Assembly: GCF_003116015.1 (NCBI RefSeq)
Contig: NZ_LGQZ01000030.1
Span: 62,001 to 126,000, forward strand
Origin: Azospirillum sp. TSO22-1
GTDB taxonomy: Bacteria; Pseudomonadota; Alphaproteobacteria; Azospirillales; Azospirillaceae
Direction of reading: 5' to 3'
DNA: 64,000 bases
Shown here: piece after piece, positions 16,979-26,525 of the stretch
How the letters are laid out: the number at the start of each line of letters is the position of its first letter
Numbering within the stretch: position 1 is the stretch's first letter
Notes under the pieces: generated by a model
Databases searched by the model: none
What the model was told of the DNA's origin: nothing
The model's input: the letters and a program-made list of their open reading frames with translations, nothing else
Translations under genes and position numbers: made by a program

Positions 16979-17929
16979 ATGAAAAGCACCCTCGCCGGAC
17001 TGCTGCTCGCCGGAGTGGCCGTGGCCGTCTCCGCGCCCGCGCAGGCCGCCATGATCGACCGCACCATCCGCGCGCTGGAGGCGCTGGCCGCCAAGGGCAG
17101 CGCCCGCGCGCAGTTCGAGCTGGCCGAGCATTTCGAGGACGCCAAGGGCGTGGCGCGCGACGGCCGCCGCGCGCTCTACCTCTACTGCAAGGCGGCCCGG
17201 CAGGGCCACGCCGACGCGGCGCGCCGGGCCGGGCGCCTGATCCTCAAGGGCGGCGCCGGCTTCCGCGACGAGGAGCTGGGCAACGCCTGGATCCACAAGG
17301 CCTCCACCGGCGGCGCCAAGGCACCCGACCGCTGCGAGCCGCCGCAGATCCGCTACTACGCGGTGCCGACGCCGCCGCCGGCGCACATCAAGGCACTGGT
17401 GCAGAAGATGGCGCCGACCTACGGCCTGGACCCGGAGCTGGTGCTGGCGGTGATCTCGGCGGAATCGGCGTTCCGCAACGACGTGGTGTCGAACAAGAAC
17501 GCCATGGGCCTGATGCAGCTGATCCCGGAGACGGCGGAGCGCTTCGGCGTGCGCAACGTCTTCCAGCCGGAGGAGAACATCCGCGGCGGCATGAAGTACC
17601 TGCGCTGGCTGCTCGCCTTCTTCCAGGGCGACGTGACGCTGGCGCTGGCCGGCTACAACGCCGGCGAGGGCGCGGTGGTGCAGTACAAGGGCGTGCCGCC
17701 CTACCGCGAGACGCAGGACTACGTGGCGAAGATCCGCACGGTCTACGCCATCCGCCGGCACCCGTACGACAAGGGCGTGGTCGATCCGTCGGGCGTCCCC
17801 GGCTCGCGGGAGCTGGTGGCGGAGCTGAGCTATTCGGCGCCGAAGACGGCGGTGCAGGCGGTGGGCAAGCGCAAGGAGAGGGCGCCGGTCACCGTGGCGG
17901 AGAAGGCCGAGCAGACAGTGGCGGAATGA
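16979..17929 (+). CDS. Lytic murein transglycosylase (SLT domain) with Sel1-like repeats
   Basis: 316 aa, exported. A signal peptide (KSTLAGLLLAGVAVAVSAPA) is followed by two Sel1/TPR-like units (ARAQFELAEHFEDAKGVARD and GHADAARRAGRLILKGGAGF) and the SLT catalytic domain: DPELVLAVISAESAFRNDVV (catalytic Glu about 162), NAMGLMQLIPETAERFGV, and LALAGYNAGEGAV then YRETQDYVAKI. It cleaves the glycan strand between MurNAc and GlcNAc, forming 1,6-anhydro ends that AmpG (encoded at 40764-42125) could recycle. ATG 16979 begins the signal peptide. It ends 4 bases from the convergent cheZ stop. Confidence 0.92.
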   Translation: MKSTLAGLLLAGVAVAVSAPAQAAMIDRTIRALEALAAKGSARAQFELAEHFEDAKGVARDGRRALYLYCKAARQGHADAARRAGRLILKGGAGFRDEELGNAWIHKASTGGAKAPDRCEPPQIRYYAVPTPPPAHIKALVQKMAPTYGLDPELVLAVISAESAFRNDVVSNKNAMGLMQLIPETAERFGVRNVFQPEENIRGGMKYLRWLLAFFQGDVTLALAGYNAGEGAVVQYKGVPPYRETQDYVAKIRTVYAIRRHPYDKGVVDPSGVPGSRELVAELSYSAPKTAVQAVGKRKERAPVTVAEKAEQTVAE

Positions 17930-17933
17930 GGCC

Positions 17934-18671
17934 CTACCCGAACATCGCGTCGATCGAGTTCTGGTCCAGCGGCGCCGGCACGGCGTCGTTCAGCAGGCGG
18001 TCCACCTCGTCTTGGTCGACGCCGTCCGACGACGGGCCGTTCAGCAGGTGGGCGTCCGGGCGGACGTCCACCGGACCGGACGGCAGGTCGGCGGCGGCGA
18101 CGCCGTCGGTGCCCCAGATCTCCATCAGCTTCAGGATGCGCTGCTCGATGTAGCGCAGCGCGTTGACCACCTTGGTGGTGCGCTGGCCGGTCAGGTCCTG
18201 GAACGAGCAGGCGGTGAAGATGCCCATCACCTCGTGCTCGATCTGGTCGCAGGCGGCCGCCGCGCCGGGCAGCGCGCGCAGATCCGGCAGCGCCGCCATG
18301 ATGTGCTCGGCCGCACCGAGGATCTCGATGGAGGCGCGCTCGGTGGACATCACGATGGCGTCCAGCTCGTTGGCGGCGGTGGCGATGCGGTCGTCGCCGT
18401 CGTCCTTCGGGCGGATCGCCGCGATCTCGCGCCGCGCCTGGACGATGGACGCGCTCATGTCCTGCAACTCGTGGCGCAGCACGGTGATGTGGCGCGTCGC
18501 GTGGCTCGCCGCCTCGTGCCGCGTCCAGGCGGCGCGCAGGTCGCCGAGCAGCGTCTGCACCTCATCGATCCCCATGGAGCGTGATCGCCGCGCGTGCTCG
18601 TCGAGGAAGGCGCGTCCCTGCGGCGTGCCGCCGATGAACGCCTCGAGCTGGCGGTAGTCCTCCTCGCGCAT
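17934..18671 (-). CDS. cheZ: Chemotaxis protein phosphatase CheZ
   Basis: 245 aa, mostly helical. The conserved core ACSFQDLTGQRTTKVVNALR then YIEQRI contains the Asp and Gln (DLTGQ) that catalyse dephosphorylation of CheY-P, and the C-terminal tail LDQNSIDAMFG is the CheY-binding peptide. CheZ is present in only part of the alphaproteobacteria. The remaining chemotaxis genes are not in this window, so cheZ stands alone, convergent with the transglycosylase. The start ATG 18671 has only a G-rich stretch upstream; an upstream extension is possible but looks non-coding. Confidence 0.9.
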   Translation of the reverse strand: MREEDYRQLEAFIGGTPQGRAFLDEHARRSRSMGIDEVQTLLGDLRAAWTRHEAASHATRHITVLRHELQDMSASIVQARREIAAIRPKDDGDDRIATAANELDAIVMSTERASIEILGAAEHIMAALPDLRALPGAAAACDQIEHEVMGIFTACSFQDLTGQRTTKVVNALRYIEQRILKLMEIWGTDGVAAADLPSGPVDVRPDAHLLNGPSSDGVDQDEVDRLLNDAVPAPLDQNSIDAMFG

Positions 18672-18777
18672 CCCCCACGCCCCCTGCCGTCCCGCGGAAA
18701 TTCCAGGCCTGGAGTATTTGCCAAAAATCACCGGCGGTACAACATGGCTGTATGCAAAAAAGGGAGAGGAAGAGGCG

Positions 18778-20355
18778 ATGCGGGATTTCCAGCGGCCCGG
18801 CCGGTCGGCCGCAGTGGGCGAGCGCGGCATGGTGGCGACCTCGCACCCGCTGGCCACGCTCGCCGGCCTCGACGCGCTGCGCGCCGGCGGCAATGCGGTG
18901 GACGCGGCGCTGGCCGCGGTGGCCGTGCTGTGCGTGGCCGAGCCGCACATGACCGGCGTCGGCGGTGATGGATTCGTGCTGTACGCGCCGGCCGGCGGCA
19001 GGGTGCTGGCGCTGAACGGCTCCGGCCGGGCGCCGGGGGCGGCGACGCCCGAGCGCTTCGCCGCGCTGGGCGTCACCGGCATCGGCATGGACAGCGTGCA
19101 CTCCGTCACCATCCCCGGCGCGGTGGACGCATGGTGCCGGCTGCACGCCGACCACGGCCGCACCCCGCTCGACGCGCTGTTCCGCCCCGCCGTCGAGCTG
19201 GCCGAGGAGGGCTGCCCCGTCCACCCGCGGGTGGCGCGCGACTGGGGGGTGCACGCCCATCGGCTGAGCCACCACCCGGCCACCCGCGCGCTGTTCCTGT
19301 CCGAGGGGCGGCCGTTCCAGGTCGGCGAGCGGTTCCGCAACCCGGCGCTGGCCGACACGCTGCGCCGCATCGCCCGGTCCGGACGCGCCGGATTCTACGA
19401 AGGGCCGGTGCGCGACGGTCTGCTGCGCACGCTGAGCGCGCTGGGCGGCCTGCACGCGGCCGAGGACTTCGACGCCCAGCGTTGCGAGTACGTCGAGCCC
19501 ATCTCCACCGACTACCACGGCTTCACCGTGCACGAGTGCCCGCCGAACGGTCAGGGCATCGCCGCGCTGATGATGCTGAACGCGCTGAACGGCACCCCCG
19601 CCGAGACCGCGGAGGATGAGGCGGAGCGCGTGCACTGGCTGGCCGAGGCGACCAAGCTCGCCTACGCCTGCCGCGACGCCACCGTCGGCGACCCGCGCCA
19701 CGTCGACGTGCCGGTGGCGGAGCTGCTGTCCGACCGTTACGCCACCAAGCTTCGCGCCGGGATCCGGCCGGACGCCGCCCTGCCCTTCCCGCCGCCGGTG
19801 GTGCCGCACCGCGACACGGTGTACCTGTGCGCCGTCGACCGCGATCTCAACGCGGTGTCGTTCATCGCCTCGCTGTTCGATTCCTTCGGCAGCGGCATCA
19901 CCGACGCGGAGAGCGGCGTGCTGCTGCAATGCCGCGGCCGCGCCTTCCGGCTGCAGCCCGGCCACCCGAACAGCGTGGCGCCGGGCAAGCGTCCGCTGCA
20001 CACCATCATTCCCGGCATGGTGACGCAGGGCGGCGCCGCGGTGATGCCGTTCGGCGTCATGGGCGGCCAGTACCAGGCGACCGGCCACGCCCAGTTCCTG
20101 GTCGACGTGCTGGGCCGCGGGCTGGACGCGCAGCAGGCGCTGGAGCTGCCGCGCAGCTTCGCCGGGGACGGCGTGCTGTCGATCGAGACCACCTATCCTC
20201 CCGCGGTATACGAGGATCTGGCGCGCCGCGGCCACCGCATGGAATGGTCGCCGCGCCCGATCGGCGGCGGGCAGGCGATCCGCATCGACCGGCGGCGCGG
20301 CGTGCTGATCGGCGGCTCCGACCCGCGCAAGGACGGCTGCGCGCTGGGCTGGTGA
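18778..20355 (+). CDS. Gamma-glutamyltransferase-family protein
   Basis: 525 aa. Motifs include MVATSHPLATLAGLDALRAG, GNAVDAALAAVAVLCVAEPH, MTGVGGDGFVLYAP, NGSGRAPG, VHSVTIPGAVDAW, HECPPNGQGIAALMMLN and the autocleavage region HRDTVYLCAVDRDLNAVSFI, where the Thr (about 347) aligns with the family nucleophile, although the usual TTH is TVY. PGKRPLHTIIPGMV and GVMGGQYQATGHAQF follow. Classical members hydrolyse glutathione in the periplasm, but no signal peptide is seen here, so it more likely belongs to the cytoplasmic amidohydrolase-like branch and its substrate is open. GGAAG precedes ATG 18778. It is divergent from cheZ. Confidence 0.88.
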   Translation: MRDFQRPGRSAAVGERGMVATSHPLATLAGLDALRAGGNAVDAALAAVAVLCVAEPHMTGVGGDGFVLYAPAGGRVLALNGSGRAPGAATPERFAALGVTGIGMDSVHSVTIPGAVDAWCRLHADHGRTPLDALFRPAVELAEEGCPVHPRVARDWGVHAHRLSHHPATRALFLSEGRPFQVGERFRNPALADTLRRIARSGRAGFYEGPVRDGLLRTLSALGGLHAAEDFDAQRCEYVEPISTDYHGFTVHECPPNGQGIAALMMLNALNGTPAETAEDEAERVHWLAEATKLAYACRDATVGDPRHVDVPVAELLSDRYATKLRAGIRPDAALPFPPPVVPHRDTVYLCAVDRDLNAVSFIASLFDSFGSGITDAESGVLLQCRGRAFRLQPGHPNSVAPGKRPLHTIIPGMVTQGGAAVMPFGVMGGQYQATGHAQFLVDVLGRGLDAQQALELPRSFAGDGVLSIETTYPPAVYEDLARRGHRMEWSPRPIGGGQAIRIDRRRGVLIGGSDPRKDGCALGW

Positions 20356-20491
20356 ACGCGGCGTCCGGCCCCGGACATGCCGCGGCGACTCGGGCGAATG
20401 GTCAAGCTGATGGTTAATGCTTTGGTTACGAAAACCGGATTAGCCTCGTGGCGGTTACAGCCCCACCGCCCGGTTTCGAAGGACCTGCCTG

Positions 20492-20827
20492 ATGCCCATG
20501 GCCGCCGACGTCGATACCATCGAACGCACCTCCATCGTCGCCTACACGCTCCTGAAGGAACTGCACGAGGTGCTCGCCCTCCCGAAGCAGCCCGACGACG
20601 TGACGCTGGGCATCCTGATGGGCCTGTCCATGTTCCTGGACGACAAGGTCGGCCCGATGCGCGCCAAGCGCCTGATGAGCGAGGCGCCGACCATCGTGCT
20701 GAAGACCGACGCCCACGTCACCCCCGACCAGACGCAGCGCATCATGCCGGTGGTCCGCGCCTTCGCCGACCACCTCAAGGAGATGAAGGTCGCCGTCGAG
20801 CCGCGCACCGCCGACGGCATCCTCTGA
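20492..20827 (+). CDS. Small conserved protein, unrecognised
   Basis: 111 aa, soluble, with no signal or membrane segment. The sequence is helical in character: SIVAYTLLKELHEVLALPKQ, then LGILMGLSMFLDDKVGPMRA, and PDQTQRIMPVVRAFADHLKE. I do not recognise a family. A weak AAGGA lies upstream; the ATG at 20498 is also possible. The next small gene follows after 145 bases on the same strand. Codon use matches its neighbours, so it is probably a real gene. Confidence 0.6.
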   Translation: MPMAADVDTIERTSIVAYTLLKELHEVLALPKQPDDVTLGILMGLSMFLDDKVGPMRAKRLMSEAPTIVLKTDAHVTPDQTQRIMPVVRAFADHLKEMKVAVEPRTADGIL

Positions 20828-20972
20828 TCCATCGTCCGGGCTCCACCACCGCGCGGATCAGGGCATCAAAGCCCCGGTCCGCGCGTTTTCGTTGTTCGGA
20901 CGTGTTGACCCGCCCGCTGAATCGGCCGATGCTTGCCGCTTGATCCGTTGTACCGGATGAACGGCAAAGGCC

Positions 20973-21284
20973 ATGAACTGGGTCACCGGGCTCGCCATCG
21001 TCTCCATCGTCGCCGGCGTGACCATCAGCGTCGTCGTGCTGGTGGCCGTCGGCTCGATCCGCCGCAGCCTCAACGAGGGCACGGTACGGCAGGCGCAGCA
21101 GGTGAAGCGCCTGGCCGAGAACGTCGCCGCGCTCACTGCCGACCAGCAGGCCGCCCAGTTGCGCATCCAGTCGCTGACGGACTCCAACCGCCGCCTGTCG
21201 GAAGAACTGGCGGCCCTGGGCGAGCGTCTCGCCGACGGCGACGCGCTGCGCGGCCCCGGCGGATCCGCCCGCCTGCTGCATTGA
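20973..21284 (+). CDS. Small membrane-anchored coiled-coil protein
   Basis: 103 aa. One N-terminal transmembrane helix (WVTGLAIVSIVAGVTISVVV then LVAVGSI) is followed by a heptad-rich polar region (TVRQAQQVKRLAENVAALTA, LRIQSLTDSNRRLSEELAAL) likely to form a coiled coil in the cytoplasm or periplasm. No family was recognised. AAAGG lies just before the ATG. The methyltransferase gene begins 25 bases after its stop, so the two may be co-transcribed. Confidence 0.65.
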   Translation: MNWVTGLAIVSIVAGVTISVVVLVAVGSIRRSLNEGTVRQAQQVKRLAENVAALTADQQAAQLRIQSLTDSNRRLSEELAALGERLADGDALRGPGGSARLLH

Positions 21285-21308
21285 CGATGCCCCCTTGACG
21301 ATCCAGCC

Positions 21309-22136
21309 ATGACCCTTCCGAACGCCGACGCCGAAAAGGCGCGCTGGACCGCCAGCGCCGACCTGTGGGACCGCTGGGCCGACCCGATGGCCGAACTGGC
21401 CGACAAGCTGAACCAGCCGTTGCTGGACGCCGCGGGGGTGCGGCCGGGCGCCGTGGTGCTCGACCTCGCCTCGGGCGCCGGGGAACCGGCGCTGAGCGCC
21501 GCCAGGCGCGCGGGGGCGGAGGGGTTCGTGCTCGGCACCGATCTGGTGCCCGCCATGCTGGCCGGAGCGGTGCGTCGCGCCGCCGCGGCCGAGCCGCGCC
21601 CGGCTTTCGCCGCGGCGGACATGACGGCCCTGCCCTTCGGTGCGGGCGCGTTCGACGCCGTCACCTGCCGCTTCGGCATCATGTTCGTGCCCGACGCGGT
21701 GGGCGCGCTGACCGAGGTGCGGCGGGTGCTGAAGCCCGGCGGGCGCGCCGCCTTCATGGTGTGGGGGCCGCGCGCGGAGAACGCGCTGTTCGCAGCGGTC
21801 GGCGGCGCGGTGGAGGACCGTCTGGGCCCCGACCCGGTGCACGGCATCGGCCCGCTGTTCCGCTACGCCGAGCCCGGCAGCCTCGCCGCCGACCTCGCCA
21901 GGGCGGGATTCGCCGAAGCGGCGGAGACCGCGCTCACCCCGACGCGCAAGGCGCCACGCGGCCAGCCCTTCTGGCGCGCCACGCTGGATATGCTGTTCGG
22001 CGCCCGCATCGCCGATCTGGATGCACGCGAACGGGCCGCGCTGGAGGCCGACATCGCCGCCCGTTTCGACGCGCTGGCCCAGGACGACACGGTGCCCCTG
22101 CCGGCGCACGTCCGCATCGGCGTGGGCGTGGCGTGA
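21309..22136 (+). CDS. Class I SAM-dependent methyltransferase
   Basis: 275 aa. SAM-binding motif I is VVLDLASGAGEPALSAARRA (about residues 49-68), with GTDLVPAMLAGAVRRA, then ADMTALPFGAGAFDAVTCRF and LKPGGRAAFMVWGP. This order matches the Methyltransf_11/UbiE-like group; the substrate cannot be read from the sequence. It follows the small coiled-coil gene closely and is convergent with tamB, ending 7 bases from that gene's stop. Confidence 0.85.
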   Translation: MTLPNADAEKARWTASADLWDRWADPMAELADKLNQPLLDAAGVRPGAVVLDLASGAGEPALSAARRAGAEGFVLGTDLVPAMLAGAVRRAAAAEPRPAFAAADMTALPFGAGAFDAVTCRFGIMFVPDAVGALTEVRRVLKPGGRAAFMVWGPRAENALFAAVGGAVEDRLGPDPVHGIGPLFRYAEPGSLAADLARAGFAEAAETALTPTRKAPRGQPFWRATLDMLFGARIADLDARERAALEADIAARFDALAQDDTVPLPAHVRIGVGVA

Positions 22137-22143
22137 GTTCCCG

Positions 22144-25100
22144 TCAGTAATCCCACTCGAACTTCAGGCCGAGGCGCGTGTCGTTGTTGGTGCCGGTGCC
22201 GACACCGGCCTCCGCCTTGAGGTTCTTGGTGATGTCGACCTCGACCTTGGCGCGGCTCTGGGCGTTGCCGGCGCCCACCCCCTGCTCGACACCGACGTAG
22301 ACGCGGTCGTTGACGTAGCGGCCGGCCTGCACGGCGCCGCCCTTGCCGTCCTCGCCACCGGTGAACTCCAGCCGGTCGACGCCGAGGCCCTTGCGCACCT
22401 TGTCGAGCAGGCCGGAGCCGCCACCGATGCCGGCCAGCGCCGCCGCGCTCTGCGCCAGCTGCACCGCCTCCACCGCGCTCAGCGAGCCGGCCGACTTGCC
22501 GAACAGCACGCGGGCCAGCACCTCGTCCTGCGGCAGGCCCTGCGGCGAGGTCAGTTCCAGCTTGGGCTGCTTGGCGGTGCCACTGATCTGCACCTGCGCG
22601 GTTACTTGGTTGGCGGTGGCCTCGGCCAACAGGTCGAGGCGCGGATCCACCGGCCAGTTGCCGTCGAAGTCGAGGAAACCGCGCTTGAAGGTGAAGGTCT
22701 TGGCCAGCAGGTCCAACGTACCCTTCAGCATGCTGAAGCGCCCGGTGACCGACGGCCGGTCGGCGGTGCCGGTGACCTTGAGCCGGCCGCCGAACTCTGC
22801 GCTCAGGCCGCGGCCGCGCACGAAGATCCGGTTGTCGGCGGCGACCGTCACGTCCAGGCCGATCTCCGGCCCGGCCGGCGCGGCGGCGGGCGGCGGTTCG
22901 GCCGGCACGGAGGCCGGGGTGGCGCGCGCGCCGGGTTTGCGTTTCGGCGGCGCCGTGCGCGAGCTGCCGGCCATCACCGCGTAGTCCTTGGGCGCCGGGG
23001 CGCCGCGCCCGATCTCCACGACCTTGAGGTCCACCACGTTGGGCGGCAGGCGGTCGGGAAGCTGCACCTCCGCCTCGTCGATGGTGACGGTGCCGGCGAG
23101 CGCGGACTTGGCGAAGGTGCCGGTGAGGGTCAGGTCGGCGCCGACGCTGGCGGTGACCATGTCGATCTGCGCCAGCCGCGCGCCGCGCGTCCGCACCTTG
23201 AGGTCGAGCTGCCGTGGCTCACGCGGGGCCGGGCGGATGACGCCCTCGGCCGACAGCGTGCCGCCGCCCGGCGTGCGGCCGGAGAAGGACTGCACGGTGA
23301 AGACGTCGCCGCTGCCGACCACGCGCGCCGCGATGTCGGTGATGACGGCGCCCGACGCCCGATTCTCGTAACGGCCGTTGGCGATGGTGACGGTGCCGCC
23401 GAGCTGCGGCGCCCCCACCGTGCCGCCGGCCCGTACGTCGAGCGCCAGCGTGCCCGTCGTCCGGTCGCCCGACGCCGCCAGCAGGTCGTTGGCGAGGCTG
23501 AGCTGCAGGGTGCCGGTGGCGGTGGCGTCGAGCTTGCCGCGCTCCGGCACCGCCGGCACCAGCGTCTGCGGGTCGAGCACCAGCGGCAGCGTCGCCGTCA
23601 GGTTCAGCCGCCCGTCGCCACCGCGCGAGACCATCGCGCCGGTGGCGTTCAGCCGCTCGCCGCGCCAGCGCGCGTCGACGGTGACGTCCAGGCCCGGCAC
23701 GCCGGCCTGCTGCGTCGCCGCGGCGCGCAGCCCCGCCACCCGCACCGAGACGTCGGCCGAAGGCGCCTTCGGCGTGCCCGACAGGTCGGCGGTGGCGTTG
23801 AGCACGCCGTCGAGTTGCAAGGTGGGGTCGAACAGCCGGGCCAGCGCCAGCGGCAGTTGGTCCACCCGCACCGTGCCCTTCATCCGGCTGCCGGTCAGCG
23901 CCGCGTCGGCGGTGAGGCGTGCGTTGCCGCTGAGCAGTTGCAGGCCGCTGACCTCGTAGCGGTTCTCGGCCACGTCGACGGACGCCGGCTGCCCAAGGCG
24001 CAGTGCCTGACCCGCGGCGCGGGCCTCCAACCGCTCCAATCGGATGCGGTTGACGCCGCGCTCCTGGGCAAAGGTGCCGGCGAGGTCGAGCGTGCCGGGC
24101 TCGCGCCCGCCGCCGCCGCTGCCCTGGACCTGGAAGCGCGCCTTGGCGAGCGAGCCGTCGACGGACGCGGTGAGGCCGCTCACCGGCATGCCGGCCAGGG
24201 TACTGTCCCGCAGCTCGACACGCGCCTTGCCGGCGGCGGCACCCAGAGCGTCGGCCACGTCACCGGACACGGCGAGGCTCTGCGCCGCCAGCAGTGGCCC
24301 GTCGGCGCCCTCGACACGCAGGCCGCTGGCGTCGGCGGTGAGCGTCGCCGCCTGCCTGCCGCCCTTGCCGTCGAGTGCCAGCGCGAAACCCGCCGCACCG
24401 TCCAGCCCCATGCCCGCGAGTTCCGACAGGGCGCGCAGTGCCGGCAGGGTGCCCTCCAGCCGGCCGGTGGCGGTCACGGCGTCGAGCGCCACGGCGACGG
24501 AGCCCCCCACCCGGTTCGGTCCGCTGACCAGCGCCAGATCCGAGAGCTTCAGCGTGTTGTCGTCCAGCGCGTAGCCGCCGTCGAGCGCCAGCCCGGTCCC
24601 GGCGAAGTGTACACGCGCCCGCACCGTGCCGCGCGGCGCCGCGGGCAGGCCGGCGGCGGTGACGGTCAGCTCGGCGTCGCCGAGGCGGCGGCCGTCGAAC
24701 ACCAGCCCGCGGCCGGTGAGGTGCGCCCGGGCTTCCAGCGCGTCGAGCGGACCGCGCGCCGAAAGGTCCAGTGTGGCGCCGCCCTGCACTTGCTTCTCGA
24801 TCACGGCGCCGACCGGCTCCAGTCGCGGCAGGGCGAGCGTCGCGTCGGCCTCCAGCCGGCCGTCAGCCAGCGCCGCGGTGCCGGTCAGCGTGGTGTCGGC
24901 GCCCTCGACGTGCAGGTCGCTGACGGTGACGCGGCCGTCCGGCGCGGTGGCGGCCTTCAGGGTCAGCTGCGCCTCGTCGCCCAGCAGCGCGTCGGCCGGC
25001 GTGCCGGTGGAGAAGTTCGCCACCCGGCCGCCGAGGTCGGCGCTCACCGCGCCGTCGCGCACCGCAACCGGGCCTTCGATCACCGCCGCTCCGCCCAGAG

Positions 25101-26496
25101 GGCGGCCGGCGAGGGCGGAGAGCCTGGACAGGTCGTGCAACGCCACGCGCAGCGCCGCATCGGCCGTCTGCCCCCAGCCGGCGGCGGAGCCGCTCGCCGT
25201 TACCGTGCCGGCAGCCGTCGCCAGCGTCAGGCCGTCGAGCCGCAGCCGCCCGCCGTCTGTCTGCACGAGGCCCTTGGCGTCCAAGGCCACCTCGGGTCCC
25301 GTGACGGAGGCCAACTTGGGGTCGTCGGCGGCGACGTCGGTGACGCGCACGGCGACGGTGAACGGCAGGTCGGCGGTGGTGCCGTCGGCGGTCAGCGTCA
25401 CCCGCGCGTCGCGCCAGCGTACCGGTGCCAGGGCGTGCAGGGCGGAGTCCGGCCCGGCCTCGACCTCGGCCCTGAGATTCAGCCGCGGGGACTCCGGGTT
25501 GACCGTGCCACTCAGGCGCACGGTGCCGGCGGCAGCAGCGGCGGTGACCGGACGCAGGCTCAGCGTGCGGTCGGGGGCAACCAGCACCTCGGCGGTCAGC
25601 GTCGGCGCCGGGCCGACGAGGTCGGCGACGGGGGACGGCAGCAGCCGCGCCACGTCGCCGCGCGCGTCCAGCGTCACCACGTGGCCACCGGGATCGGCCT
25701 TCACCGCGGCGTCGGCGGTGAGGTTGACCACGTCGCCCCCGGTGGCGGTCAGGCGCCCCTTCCAGTCGGCCAGCGTGCCCTCGCCGTCCAGCGTCGCCTC
25801 GACCGGCGGCAGGCCGGGGATGTTCAACAGGCGGGCGATGACGCCGCCGGCCGGCTCCGACGCCTTGAGGTCGAGGCCGAGGCGCTGGTCGTCCGGCGCG
25901 AAGCGGAGCGTCAGCGCGGCGCGGCCGGGGCGGTCGTCGATGCGCGCCACGGCCAGCCGGGCGTCCAGCCCGCCGCCTCCGCCGGCGAGCCGGGCGTCGC
26001 CGTCGATGCTCAGCACCGCCGCCTCGCCGAGCAGCGCCTCGCCCAGCCGCAGTTCGCCGACCGACAGGCGGTCCACCGCGACCGACACCGGCAGCCGCGG
26101 CAGGCTAGGCTGGGAGGAGCTGGTGGGCTGCGGCTCGCTGGAGGGGGCCGGAGGACGCTCGACGGCGACTTGGGCGGCGGTCAGCGCGGTGACCTCGACG
26201 CGACGGTGCAGCAGCGCCCAGGGGTTCAAGGCGACGTGGGCGTCGCGCAACGTCAGCCAGACGCCGTCGCGGTCGGCCATGCGCACCTCGGACAGCGTCA
26301 GGTCGAACGGCACGCCGCCGGTGAGGGTACCGAGCCGCAACGAGGAGTCGGGGCCGGAGGCGGCACCCTCGATGGAGGCGACCAGCCAACGCCGGCCGGA
26401 GTCCGACTGCAGCCACGCCGCCCCCGCAGCGATAGCGACGACGACCAGCAGCAGCAGGCCGGCAAGCCCGAAAAGCGCGTAACGCAGAACCTTCAA
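22144..26496 (-). CDS. tamB: TamB, inner-membrane component of the translocation and assembly module
   Basis: 1450 aa. An N-terminal signal anchor (YALFGLAGLLLLVVVAIAAG) precedes an enormous periplasmic region of short amphipathic beta segments (DUF490 in the C-terminal third), such as GTVTIDEAEVQLPDRLPPNV, KGTLDLLAKTFTFKRGFLDF and ELTSPQGLPQDEVLARVLFG, ending in VGTGTNNDTRLGLKFEWDY. TamB forms a hydrophobic groove across the periplasm, works with TamA in inserting outer-membrane proteins, and AsmA-like relatives move phospholipids. tamA lies immediately upstream on the same strand but is separated by 260 bases of palindromic sequence. Length and layout are normal for the family. Confidence 0.93.
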   Translation of the reverse strand: MKVLRYALFGLAGLLLLVVVAIAAGAAWLQSDSGRRWLVASIEGAASGPDSSLRLGTLTGGVPFDLTLSEVRMADRDGVWLTLRDAHVALNPWALLHRRVEVTALTAAQVAVERPPAPSSEPQPTSSSQPSLPRLPVSVAVDRLSVGELRLGEALLGEAAVLSIDGDARLAGGGGGLDARLAVARIDDRPGRAALTLRFAPDDQRLGLDLKASEPAGGVIARLLNIPGLPPVEATLDGEGTLADWKGRLTATGGDVVNLTADAAVKADPGGHVVTLDARGDVARLLPSPVADLVGPAPTLTAEVLVAPDRTLSLRPVTAAAAAGTVRLSGTVNPESPRLNLRAEVEAGPDSALHALAPVRWRDARVTLTADGTTADLPFTVAVRVTDVAADDPKLASVTGPEVALDAKGLVQTDGGRLRLDGLTLATAAGTVTASGSAAGWGQTADAALRVALHDLSRLSALAGRPLGGAAVIEGPVAVRDGAVSADLGGRVANFSTGTPADALLGDEAQLTLKAATAPDGRVTVSDLHVEGADTTLTGTAALADGRLEADATLALPRLEPVGAVIEKQVQGGATLDLSARGPLDALEARAHLTGRGLVFDGRRLGDAELTVTAAGLPAAPRGTVRARVHFAGTGLALDGGYALDDNTLKLSDLALVSGPNRVGGSVAVALDAVTATGRLEGTLPALRALSELAGMGLDGAAGFALALDGKGGRQAATLTADASGLRVEGADGPLLAAQSLAVSGDVADALGAAAGKARVELRDSTLAGMPVSGLTASVDGSLAKARFQVQGSGGGGREPGTLDLAGTFAQERGVNRIRLERLEARAAGQALRLGQPASVDVAENRYEVSGLQLLSGNARLTADAALTGSRMKGTVRVDQLPLALARLFDPTLQLDGVLNATADLSGTPKAPSADVSVRVAGLRAAATQQAGVPGLDVTVDARWRGERLNATGAMVSRGGDGRLNLTATLPLVLDPQTLVPAVPERGKLDATATGTLQLSLANDLLAASGDRTTGTLALDVRAGGTVGAPQLGGTVTIANGRYENRASGAVITDIAARVVGSGDVFTVQSFSGRTPGGGTLSAEGVIRPAPREPRQLDLKVRTRGARLAQIDMVTASVGADLTLTGTFAKSALAGTVTIDEAEVQLPDRLPPNVVDLKVVEIGRGAPAPKDYAVMAGSSRTAPPKRKPGARATPASVPAEPPPAAAPAGPEIGLDVTVAADNRIFVRGRGLSAEFGGRLKVTGTADRPSVTGRFSMLKGTLDLLAKTFTFKRGFLDFDGNWPVDPRLDLLAEATANQVTAQVQISGTAKQPKLELTSPQGLPQDEVLARVLFGKSAGSLSAVEAVQLAQSAAALAGIGGGSGLLDKVRKGLGVDRLEFTGGEDGKGGAVQAGRYVNDRVYVGVEQGVGAGNAQSRAKVEVDITKNLKAEAGVGTGTNNDTRLGLKFEWDY

Positions 26497-26525
26497 GACC
26501 GCATCTTTCCTCTTCCGCCCTAACC

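Noticed and set aside
20409-20430. TTAA...TTAC pair ahead of the 111-aa gene as a CtrA box
   Set aside because: Spacing is eight bases and the second half is imperfect.
22021-26523. A 1500-codon open frame on the plus strand opposite tamB
   Set aside because: Its composition (Arg, Gly, His, Gln and Ala-rich low complexity) is the usual antisense shadow of a GC-rich gene; tamB on the minus strand has real domains.
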